Of a stretch of 5,105 nucleotides of DNA, positions 1 to 5,105 are shown in pieces. Origin of the DNA: Chloroflexota bacterium (GTDB lineage Bacteria; Chloroflexota; Dehalococcoidia; UBA1127; JACQUN01); contig JACQUN010000046.1 of NCBI GenBank assembly GCA_016210285.1, forward strand, positions 1-5,105. The letters are read 5' to 3'. The notes below the pieces were generated by a model. That model was given only the letters and a program-made list of their open reading frames with translations, ran no database searches and was not told where the DNA came from. Within the stretch, counting starts at the first letter, position 1, and each line of letters starts with the position of its first letter. A program made the translations under genes and the position numbers.

Positions 1-243
1 GAGGAGGTGGGTGCGGTGTTGGCCTCCTCACCCTGGGTCACCCACTGCTATCAGCGGCCCACCTTCTCTGACTGGCCTTATAGCCACTTCGCCATGATCC
101 ACGCTACCACCCGCCAGGGGTGCGAGGAGGTTGCCCGGGAGCTTTCTACCAGGGTGGACATCAGCGATTACCTCCTCCTCTTCAGCACCAGGGAGTACAA
201 GAAGACACGGGTGAAGTATTTCCTGGAGAACGGCCGCCCATGA
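1..243 (+). CDS. ahbB: Siroheme decarboxylase subunit, AhbB-like (3' part only)
   Basis: The 5' end is cut off by the window edge; 80 codons and the TGA stop remain, about half of a family member of roughly 150-170 residues. The visible part resembles the C-terminal, ligand-binding half of the AhbA/AhbB (NirD/L/G/H) family, which is related to Lrp/AsnC regulators. Recognisable pieces are HCYQRP (fragment residues 15-20), DWPY (24-27), AMIHATT (31-37), and the C-terminal block EYKKTRVKYF just before the stop. Known family role: AhbA and AhbB form a cytoplasmic complex that removes two acetate carboxyls from siroheme (C12 and C18) to give 12,18-didecarboxysiroheme, on the way to heme in sulfate reducers, archaea and other anaerobes, or to heme d1 in denitrifiers. 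The surrounding uroporphyrinogen and siroheme genes support this role over a transcription factor. AhbB rather than AhbA is inferred from the HCYxRP/DWPY wording. The last codons overlap the next start (ATGA), and the GTG at position 7 is internal, not a start. Confidence 0.85.
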   Translation, partial: EEVGAVLASSPWVTHCYQRPTFSDWPYSHFAMIHATTRQGCEEVARELSTRVDISDYLLLFSTREYKKTRVKYFLENGRP

Positions 244-884
244 GGCCCTACTACCCCGTGTACCTCGACCTCCGTGCCCGCCTCTGCGTGGTCGTCGGCG
301 GGGGAGAGGTGGCCGAGCGCAAGGTGTCCGGTCTCGTGGAGTGCGGCGCCCGCGTGCGCGTGGTCTCCCCGGAAGCCACCCCACGGCTTCGGGAGTGGGC
401 AAGGGATGGGACGGTCACGTGGGAGCCTCGGCACTATCAGCAGGGCGATCTGGAGGGGGCGTTCCTGGCCATCGCGGCCACCGATGCTCCGCAGGTAAAC
501 GAGGCGATAGCGCGACAGGCTGAGGCGCAGGGCATCCTCCTCAATGTTGTGGACATCACGCGCCTGTGCAACTTCATTGCTCCCTCCGTCATCCGCCGGG
601 GGGGCGTTACGCTGGCCATCTCCACCGGCGGCCTGAGTCCTGCCCTGGCACGAAAGCTGCGCCACGAGTTGGAGCGGAGCCGCGCCCTTCAGTATGCTGA
701 CCTGGCAGAGATGATCTCCCGGGTGCGCACGCTCCTTCGTGAGCAAGGCCTGGCTGTGAAGCCGGAGCATTGGCAGGCCAGCTTGAGCGACGAAGTGCTG
801 GAGCTTTTTCAGGCTGGGCGGAAGGAAGAGGCGCAGCAGCAGCTTTTCACTTCGCTCGCACAGGCGGCTCTCCCCGTGAGGTGA
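240..884 (+). CDS. sirC: Precorrin-2 dehydrogenase / possible sirohydrochlorin ferrochelatase
   Basis: Predicted protein of 214 residues, typical for single-domain SirC/Met8p/CysG-N proteins. It would oxidise precorrin-2 to sirohydrochlorin with NAD+, and in the Met8p/CysG type also insert Fe2+ to give siroheme. The N-terminal Rossmann fold shows VVVGGGEVAERKV (residues 17-29) with a V-V-S-P strand near 41-44. The core motif NVVD at 102-105 supplies Asp105, matching the catalytic Asp of CysG (Asp104) and Met8p (Asp141). The block AISTGGLSPALAR (126-138) is the family signature, and Ser128 aligns with CysG Ser128. The C-terminal 70 residues are helical and fit the dimerisation/tail domain. The start is the ATG overlapping the ahbB stop; longer in-frame extensions lie inside ahbB and lack homology. 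A GGAG at 225-228 is 11 bases upstream, rather far, so coupling to ahbB translation is probable. Whether it also chelates iron cannot be told from sequence: Bacillus SirC does not, Met8p does. Confidence 0.93.
   Translation: MRPYYPVYLDLRARLCVVVGGGEVAERKVSGLVECGARVRVVSPEATPRLREWARDGTVTWEPRHYQQGDLEGAFLAIAATDAPQVNEAIARQAEAQGILLNVVDITRLCNFIAPSVIRRGGVTLAISTGGLSPALARKLRHELERSRALQYADLAEMISRVRTLLREQGLAVKPEHWQASLSDEVLELFQAGRKEEAQQQLFTSLAQAALPVR
878..884 (+). promoter_or_regulatory. Ribosome binding site deciding the hemA start
   Basis: GAGGTGA overlaps the stop codon of the preceding sirC-type gene. It sits 4 bases from the first ATG (889) and 7 bases from the second, adjacent ATG (892). Spacing favours the second ATG, which would give a protein one residue shorter. 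The site lets ribosomes finishing the upstream gene reload on hemA. Confidence 0.6.
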
Positions 885-888
885 ACCT

Positions 889-2154
889 ATGATGAGGGTC
901 CTGGCAGTAGGGTTGAACCACCGCACAGCGCCTCTGGAGGTGCGGGAACGTCTCGCCCTCACTGCCGAGAAGCTGCCCGAGGCCCTACGGGTCTTGGCGG
1001 AATGCGCGGGACAGGGGGTCATCCTCTCCACCTGCAACCGGACGGAGCTCTATACCCTGGAAGGCGACCACGCCCACGGCCATGACGGTCTCCTGCGTTT
1101 TCTTGACAGGTATTACGGGGTCGCGTACGAAGAGCTCTTCCCGTACCTCTATGAGCACCAGCATGGAGAGGCAGCCCGACACCTGCTCCGCGTGGCCTGT
1201 GGCCTCGACTCCATGATCCTGGGGGAGTCCGAGGTCCTTGGCCAGGTCCGGAGCGCCTTTGGGGCCGCTGTGGCGGCCAGAACCGTCCGCAACCCTCTCT
1301 CCCACCTGTTCCACCACGCCCTGCGGGTAGGGAAGCGTGCCCGTCGGGAGACCGACATCGGCCGGAACGCCCTCTCGGCCAGCCGTGCCTGCATCGAGTT
1401 GGCCCGCAATGCCCTGGGTGCCCTTCAGGAGAGGCGGGCGCTGGTGGTGGGGGCCGGCGACGCCGGCAGGCTGGCAGCTCGCGCCCTGGCTGACAACGGG
1501 GTCACGGCCCTGCTCGTCACCAATCGCACCCGTGAGCGGGCCGAGGAGCTGGCCCAGGAGCTGGGGGGAAAGGCTATTCCCTTTCAGGAGCTTCCTCAAA
1601 CCCTGACTCAGGTGGACATCGTGGTGTGCTCGACTGGGGCGCCGGGATACATCTTGCCGCAGGAGATCCTCCGCCAGGTGGTCGAAGAGAGGCAGCGCAG
1701 GCCCCTGTTCCTCCTGGATATCGCAGTGCCCAGGGACGTGGACCCAGCGGTGAAAGGGCTGCCTGGTGTTTTTCTCTACGATGTGGACGACCTGGATGTG
1801 GTGGCGAAGGCCAACTATCGCCAGCGGGAGGAGGAGGCGCGAAAGGTGGAGGCCATTGTTGAGGAGGAGGTGCGGGCCTTCCTGGCGTGGTGGGATGGCC
1901 TCACGGTTATCCCCACCGTCGCAGCCTTGCGGGAGCGGATGGAGGCCCTGCGGCAGAGGGAGGTGGCGCACGCCCTCCAGCGGCTGGCGCACCTGGCGGA
2001 TGAGGACAAGGCCGTGGTGGAGAGCCTGAGCCTGGCCCTGGTGAAGAAGCTCCTGCACCAGCCCATCACCACCCTGAAGGGCGCACGCAACCCTCAACAC
2101 CTCCAGGCGGTGCGGGAGCTTTTCGGGCTGGAAGGAAACGGGAGGGAGGCGTGA
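889..2154 (+). CDS. hemA: Glutamyl-tRNA reductase
   Basis: Predicted 421-residue protein (420 if the second ATG at 892 is used), normal for bacterial HemA. It reduces the glutamate of Glu-tRNA(Glu) to glutamate-1-semialdehyde with NADPH, the first committed step of the C5 route to 5-aminolevulinate. The N-terminal catalytic domain opens with VGLNHRTAPLEVRE (7-20) and carries STCNRTELY (47-55) with the thioester-forming Cys49. GLDSMILGESEVLGQV (105-120) is the second hallmark. The NADPH domain has a glycine loop GAGDAG at 188-193 and ends with DIAVPRDVDP (277-286) and LYDVDDL (296-302). Residues from about 305 to 415 form the long spine helix and C-terminal dimerisation domain, rich in Glu/Arg. 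The last bases overlap hemC in a GTGA junction. Its presence means ALA is made from glutamate, not by ALA synthase; the partner aminomutase HemL is not in the window. Family assignment is secure. Confidence 0.98.
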   Translation: MMRVLAVGLNHRTAPLEVRERLALTAEKLPEALRVLAECAGQGVILSTCNRTELYTLEGDHAHGHDGLLRFLDRYYGVAYEELFPYLYEHQHGEAARHLLRVACGLDSMILGESEVLGQVRSAFGAAVAARTVRNPLSHLFHHALRVGKRARRETDIGRNALSASRACIELARNALGALQERRALVVGAGDAGRLAARALADNGVTALLVTNRTRERAEELAQELGGKAIPFQELPQTLTQVDIVVCSTGAPGYILPQEILRQVVEERQRRPLFLLDIAVPRDVDPAVKGLPGVFLYDVDDLDVVAKANYRQREEEARKVEAIVEEEVRAFLAWWDGLTVIPTVAALRERMEALRQREVAHALQRLAHLADEDKAVVESLSLALVKKLLHQPITTLKGARNPQHLQAVRELFGLEGNGREA

Positions 2155-3092
2155 AGCCACCCCGGCCCGTCGTCGTCGGCACCCGTGGCAGCGCGCTGGC
2201 CCTGATTCAAACGGAAGAGGTTCTGGCTCAACTGCGCGCCCTTTTCCCGGAGCGCTCTTTCACCGTGAGGGTGGTGCGAACCGGCGGTGATGTCGCCCCA
2301 CAGGAATCTCTGGCCTCCCTCGGGCTGGGCGTCTTCACCCGGGAGCTGGAAGCCGCGCTGCTCTCAGGGGAGATAGACCTTGCCGTGCATAGCTTGAAGG
2401 ACCTCTCCACTGAGCAGCCCCCAGGACTGACGCTGGCCTCGGTGCCCAGGAGGACGGACCCAAGGGACGTCCTGGTGAGCAGCGCCGGGGCGACTCTGCG
2501 CGAGTTGCCGCCTGGAGCCAGGGTCGGCACCAGCAGCCCCAGGCGGGCCGCCCTGCTTCGGGCCATGCGCCCGGACCTGAAGGTCTCGCCCGTGCGGGGG
2601 AATGTGGACACGCGGGTGCGTAAGGCCCTTGGGGGAGAGTATGAGGCCGTGGTGCTGGCCGCGGCGGGCCTCACCCGTTTGGGTCTCCAGGAGAGGGCTA
2701 CCGAGCACTTTGACCCTTACTCCTTTGTCCCGGCGGTGGGGCAGGGGGCCCTGGCCGTGGAGGCCCGCGCCGGGGATGAGGAGATTCTGTCCCTTGTGCG
2801 TCCTCTGGATCATCCCGGCACGCTGGCTGCGGTCACCGCAGAGCGCGCCTTTCTGCGGGCCATGGGCGGGGGCTGCCGCGTGCCGATGGCCGCCTATGGC
2901 GAGGTGGTTGAGGAGGGCGGTAGGGCCCCGCGCCTGGCGCTTCATGGGCTGCTCATCACCGAAGACGGGCGACACGTTTTCCGAGCCCGCACGGTAGCCC
3001 CCGCAAGGGATCCAGAGGCGGCAGGCTTGGCCCTGGCACAACAGATTCTTGGTATGGGAGCCCAGGAGACGCTCCAGAAGGAAGGGGCGTGA
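2151..3092 (+). CDS. hemC: Hydroxymethylbilane synthase (porphobilinogen deaminase)
   Basis: Predicted 313-residue protein, the usual length. It polymerises four porphobilinogen molecules into linear hydroxymethylbilane, using a covalent dipyrromethane cofactor. VGTRGSALAL (9-18) is the N-terminal signature, HSLKDL at 80-85 contains the catalytic Asp84, and GTSSPRRAA (126-134) and VRGNVDTR (148-155) supply the arginines that bind substrate carboxylates. AVGQGALAVE (195-204) marks the second domain, and the loop GGGCRVPMAAYG (239-250) carries Cys242, the cofactor attachment residue, in exactly the E. coli numbering. The loop after Asp84 reads LSTE where LPTE is common, a minor change. The start is GTG inside a GTGA overlap with the hemA stop. 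A GGAGG at 2141-2145, 5 bases upstream, supports it, and no ATG alternative lies nearby. Translational coupling to hemA is likely. Confidence 0.98.
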   Translation: MKPPRPVVVGTRGSALALIQTEEVLAQLRALFPERSFTVRVVRTGGDVAPQESLASLGLGVFTRELEAALLSGEIDLAVHSLKDLSTEQPPGLTLASVPRRTDPRDVLVSSAGATLRELPPGARVGTSSPRRAALLRAMRPDLKVSPVRGNVDTRVRKALGGEYEAVVLAAAGLTRLGLQERATEHFDPYSFVPAVGQGALAVEARAGDEEILSLVRPLDHPGTLAAVTAERAFLRAMGGGCRVPMAAYGEVVEEGGRAPRLALHGLLITEDGRHVFRARTVAPARDPEAAGLALAQQILGMGAQETLQKEGA

Positions 3093-4624
3093 ACCAGCCC
3101 CGAGGCAAAGTCTACCTTGTGGGCGCAGGCCCGGGCGACCCTGGCCTCATCACGGTCAAGGGCCTGCGAGTGCTGGTGGAGGCGGAGGTGGTCGTGTACG
3201 ACCGCCTGGTGGGCCAGCGCCTCCTGGCCCATGCCCCCTCCAGCGCTGAGTTGGTGGACGTCGGGAAGGGACGTGGCCAGCGTCGCATGAGCCAGGACGA
3301 GATCAATGCCCTGCTGGTGGCCCGGGGGCGGCGTGGCCAGCGTGTGGTGCGTCTGAAGGGGGGAGACCCCTTTCTGTTCGGCCGGGGTGGTGAGGAGGCG
3401 GAGGCCCTGGCAGCGGCGGGCGTCCCCTTTGAGGTGGTGCCAGGGGTTACCTCGGCCATCGCTGTCCCGGCCTATGCCGGCATCCCGGTGACCCACCGGG
3501 CCGTGTCCTCCTCCCTGTCCATCGTTACGGGCAGTGAGGACCCTGAGAAAGAGGCGTCCCGGGTGGACTGGGCGGCCCTGGCCCGCGCCGACACCCTGGT
3601 GGTGCTCATGGGGCTGGAGGGCCTGCCTTCCATCGTCGGTGCATTGCAGGATGCGGGCCGTGGCCCTGAGACCCCTGTCGCCCTGGTTCAGTGGGGCACC
3701 GAGCCCCGGCAGCAGACGGTAGTGGGCAACCTGGGGGACATCCTCCAGAGGGCTCAGCGCGCTGGGCTGACGCCTCCGGTGGTCATCGTGGTGGGCGAAG
3801 TGGTGCGCCTGCGGGACCGCCTTCGCTGGTTCGACACGAAGCCTCTCTTCGGAAAGCGGGTGCTGGTGCCACGTACCCGCCACCAGGCGGGGGTTCTGTC
3901 TGAGCTCTTGGCCGGGGCAGGGGCCTGGCCGGTGGAGCTGCCGACCATTGAGATCGAGCCCACCTCAAACTGGGCGTCCGTGGACCGGGCGCTGAGCCAG
4001 CTTTCCTCCTACCGATGGGTGGTGTTCACCAGCGCCAACGGGGTGGAGCTGCTCTTCCAGCGGCTTGGGACCCTGGGAAGTGACGCCAGGGCCTTCGGGA
4101 CAGCGAAGGTCTGCGCCATCGGGCCAGGGACGGCCGAGGCGCTGGGAAAGCACGGCTTGCGGCCTGACCTGGTGCCTGGGGAATACGTGGCCGAGGGCAT
4201 TGTCCAGGCTTTGCGATCCCTTTGCTCGCCAGGGGACAGGGTGCTGTTGCCCCGCGCCGCGGAGGGACGCGAGGTGCTGGCGGTGGGCCTGCGCGCCGCG
4301 GGCGCTCACGTGGACGAGGTGGCCCTCTACCGCACCGTGCTTCCCGCCGAGACCCGCGAGCGCGCCCGGGAGGTCCTGGCTCAGGGGTTGGATGCCATCG
4401 CCTTCACCAGCTCCTCCACTGTCCGCCACCTGGTGGAGGTGCTGGAAGACGGTGCGCAGGCCCTGCGGGGCGTTGCCATTGCGTGCATTGGTCCGGTGAC
4501 GGAGGCGACGGCCCGCGAGTTGGGGCTGAGGGTGGACGTGGTGGCGCGGGAGCACACCGTTCCTGGCCTTGTTGCAGCCCTGGTTGAGCACTTCCGTTCC
4601 GCGAGCACCCCCCCGCCCAGCTAG
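3089..4624 (+). CDS. cobA-hemD: Fused uroporphyrinogen-III C-methyltransferase / uroporphyrinogen-III synthase (CobA-HemD)
   Basis: Predicted 511-residue bifunctional enzyme. Residues 1 to about 245 are SUMT, which uses two SAM molecules to methylate uroporphyrinogen III at C2 and C7, giving precorrin-2. Its signatures are VGAGPGDPGLIT (11-22), VYDRLV (36-41), GGDPFLFGRGGEE (91-103), VPGVTSA (117-123) and GIPVTHR (131-137). After a short linker around WFDTKPLFGKRVLV (247-260), residues of about 257-505 are HemD, which cyclises hydroxymethylbilane with inversion of ring D. HemD is poorly conserved, but VFTSANGV (312-319), IGPGTAEAL (344-352), LLPRA (386-390), FTSSSTV (439-445) and IGPVTEATARELGL (467-480) are recognisable. 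This domain order is known in Firmicutes, Chloroflexota and others. It places the enzyme that makes uroporphyrinogen III and the one that diverts it to siroheme on one chain. The GTG start overlaps the hemC stop (GTGA), with AAGGA 6 bases upstream. The tail ends in a low-complexity TPPPS. Confidence 0.96.
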   Translation: MNQPRGKVYLVGAGPGDPGLITVKGLRVLVEAEVVVYDRLVGQRLLAHAPSSAELVDVGKGRGQRRMSQDEINALLVARGRRGQRVVRLKGGDPFLFGRGGEEAEALAAAGVPFEVVPGVTSAIAVPAYAGIPVTHRAVSSSLSIVTGSEDPEKEASRVDWAALARADTLVVLMGLEGLPSIVGALQDAGRGPETPVALVQWGTEPRQQTVVGNLGDILQRAQRAGLTPPVVIVVGEVVRLRDRLRWFDTKPLFGKRVLVPRTRHQAGVLSELLAGAGAWPVELPTIEIEPTSNWASVDRALSQLSSYRWVVFTSANGVELLFQRLGTLGSDARAFGTAKVCAIGPGTAEALGKHGLRPDLVPGEYVAEGIVQALRSLCSPGDRVLLPRAAEGREVLAVGLRAAGAHVDEVALYRTVLPAETRERAREVLAQGLDAIAFTSSSTVRHLVEVLEDGAQALRGVAIACIGPVTEATARELGLRVDVVAREHTVPGLVAALVEHFRSASTPPPS

Positions 4625-4709
4625 AACTGTGGTGGCCGGTTCTGCTATCCTTCCTGGGGAGGTCTGGTGTTGGCCCCTCGCGGTTTCCCTTGTAAGGAGG
4701 GCAGGTGGC
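4625..4709. other. Intergenic gap between cobA-hemD and hemB
   Basis: These 85 bases are the only appreciable non-coding sequence in the window. I see no strong inverted repeat followed by a T-run, so no intrinsic terminator, and no convincing -35/-10 pair. A TGCTATCCT stretch at 4643-4651 faintly resembles an extended -10 but has no matching -35. The gap ends in a strong ribosome binding site for hemB. It most likely keeps hemB in the same transcript but initiates its translation independently. Confidence 0.6.
4694..4700 (+). promoter_or_regulatory. Strong ribosome binding site of hemB
   Basis: AAGGAGG is the best Shine-Dalgarno match in the window and lies 9 bases before the hemB ATG. It contrasts with the overlapping junctions upstream, which have weaker or stop-overlapping sites. 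This implies de novo initiation at hemB rather than coupling. It also fixes the start at 4710, because no start codon in this frame lies between it and the gap. Confidence 0.75.
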
Positions 4710-5105
4710 ATGGCGCTTTTTCCCTCGGTCCGCATGCGGCGTCTCAGGGAGTCTGATATGGTGCGGCGGCTGGTTCGGGAGACAGCCGTCTCCGTTGACG
4801 ACCTGGTGTACCCCATCTTTGTCACCCACGGGCGGGATGTGCGGGAGGAGATCGAGCCCATGCCGGGGTGCTACCACTTCTCCCTGGACCGCCTGCTGGC
4901 AGAGGTCGCCGAGGTCACCGGCCTGGGCATCCCTGGGGTGCTTCTCTTTGGCCTTCCGTCCATCAAGGATCCGGTGGGCTCGGAGGCCTACGACCCTCAC
5001 GGCATTATCCAGGAGGCCATCCGGGTCATCAAACAGGCTGCCCCGAGCCTGATGGTCATCACCGATGTGTGCCTCTGCGAGTACACCGACCACGGCCACT
5101 GCGGC
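4710..5105 (+). CDS. hemB: Porphobilinogen synthase (5-aminolevulinate dehydratase), N-terminal part
   Basis: The right edge cuts the gene after 132 codons; full-length HemB is about 320-335 residues. The enzyme condenses two 5-aminolevulinate molecules to porphobilinogen in the cytoplasm, usually as an octamer. The N-terminal arm has the family pattern RMRRLRES (8-15) and MVRRLVRET (17-25), then DLVYPIFVTHG (31-41), with EPMPGCY (49-55) and VLLFGLPSIKDPVGSEAYD (77-95). The metal-site stretch TDVCLCEYTDHGHCG (118-132) carries Cys121, Cys123 and Cys131, the three-cysteine triad of zinc-dependent enzymes; magnesium or potassium types have Asp/Ala there. The Schiff-base lysines lie beyond the window. 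It follows cobA-hemD by 85 bases in the same direction, consistent with the same operon. A start further upstream is not available in this frame. Confidence 0.97.
   Translation, partial: MALFPSVRMRRLRESDMVRRLVRETAVSVDDLVYPIFVTHGRDVREEIEPMPGCYHFSLDRLLAEVAEVTGLGIPGVLLFGLPSIKDPVGSEAYDPHGIIQEAIRVIKQAAPSLMVITDVCLCEYTDHGHCG

Noticed and set aside
1..243. Reading the first fragment as an Lrp/AsnC transcription regulator
   Set aside because: The HCYxRP, DWPY and YKKxRVKYF wording and the siroheme gene context fit the siroheme decarboxylase branch of that fold; the missing N-terminal half would settle it.
168..1037. 289-codon - strand frame opposite sirC and the start of hemA
   Set aside because: It is a shadow of two clearly identified genes, with no recognisable domain and an Arg/Leu/Pro-heavy composition.
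985..2160. Long open frame of 391 codons on the - strand opposite hemA
   Set aside because: It lies fully antisense to a secure hemA, its translation is low-complexity and rich in His, Gln, Pro and Gly with no motif, and such frames are expected opposite GC-rich coding DNA.
2942..3883. 313-codon - strand frame opposite hemC and the SUMT domain
   Set aside because: It is antisense to conserved SUMT motifs, crosses a gene boundary, and has no family signature.
4608..4614. Run of seven C near the 3' end of cobA-hemD, as a phase-variable or error-prone tract
   Set aside because: It affects only the last few non-conserved residues of HemD; such runs are common in GC-rich DNA and nothing indicates a frameshift.
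4643..4651. Possible extended -10 (TGCTATCCT) ahead of hemB
   Set aside because: The hexamer matches the consensus at only four of six positions and the sequence about 17 bases upstream (around 4623-4628) does not resemble a -35 box.
4650..4663. Short inverted repeat (CCTTC / GGAGG) in the hemB leader
   Set aside because: The stem is about five pairs including a G-T pair, has a tight loop and no following T-run, so it supports neither a terminator nor an attenuator.
3965..4861. 298-codon - strand frame spanning the HemD domain, the gap and the hemB start
   Set aside because: Composition is typical of a shadow frame, and it overlaps two identified genes on the other strand.

Overview
The window is a stretch of one co-directional tetrapyrrole biosynthesis operon, with every gene on the + strand and almost no non-coding DNA. 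It is GC-rich, with strong G/C preference at third codon positions, and uses ATG and GTG starts. The gene set (an Ahb-type siroheme decarboxylase next to a CobA-HemD fusion) points to an anaerobic or facultative bacterium. The wording of several proteins, such as the GAGDAG nucleotide loop of HemA, feels closest to Chloroflexota (Dehalococcoidia-like). A GC-rich clostridial Firmicute is also possible, so the taxonomic placement is low confidence.

Layout: 1-243 is the 3' end of a siroheme decarboxylase subunit gene (ahbB-like). 240-884 is a precorrin-2 dehydrogenase (SirC/Met8/CysG N-terminal type). 889-2154 is hemA (glutamyl-tRNA reductase). 2151-3092 is hemC (hydroxymethylbilane synthase). 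3089-4624 is a fused cobA-hemD (SUMT plus uroporphyrinogen-III synthase). After the only real gap (4625-4709), hemB (porphobilinogen synthase, zinc type) starts at 4710 and runs off the right edge. Three of the five junctions are 4-base stop/start overlaps and one is a 4-base gap, so translational coupling is likely from ahbB through cobA-hemD.

Pathway logic: HemA makes glutamate-1-semialdehyde from Glu-tRNA. HemL, not in the window, would make 5-aminolevulinate. HemB makes porphobilinogen, HemC makes hydroxymethylbilane, and the HemD half closes the ring to uroporphyrinogen III. The CobA half methylates it to precorrin-2 and the SirC-type protein oxidises that to sirohydrochlorin, with or without iron insertion. 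The Ahb protein decarboxylates siroheme to didecarboxysiroheme. Together these describe C5-pathway synthesis of siroheme feeding the alternative (siroheme-dependent) route to heme; no hemE, hemF, hemG, hemN or hemH is seen here.

No mobile element, RNA gene, CRISPR array or clear terminator was seen. I found no evidence of an undescribed system; the interest is in pathway choice, domain fusion and operon architecture.
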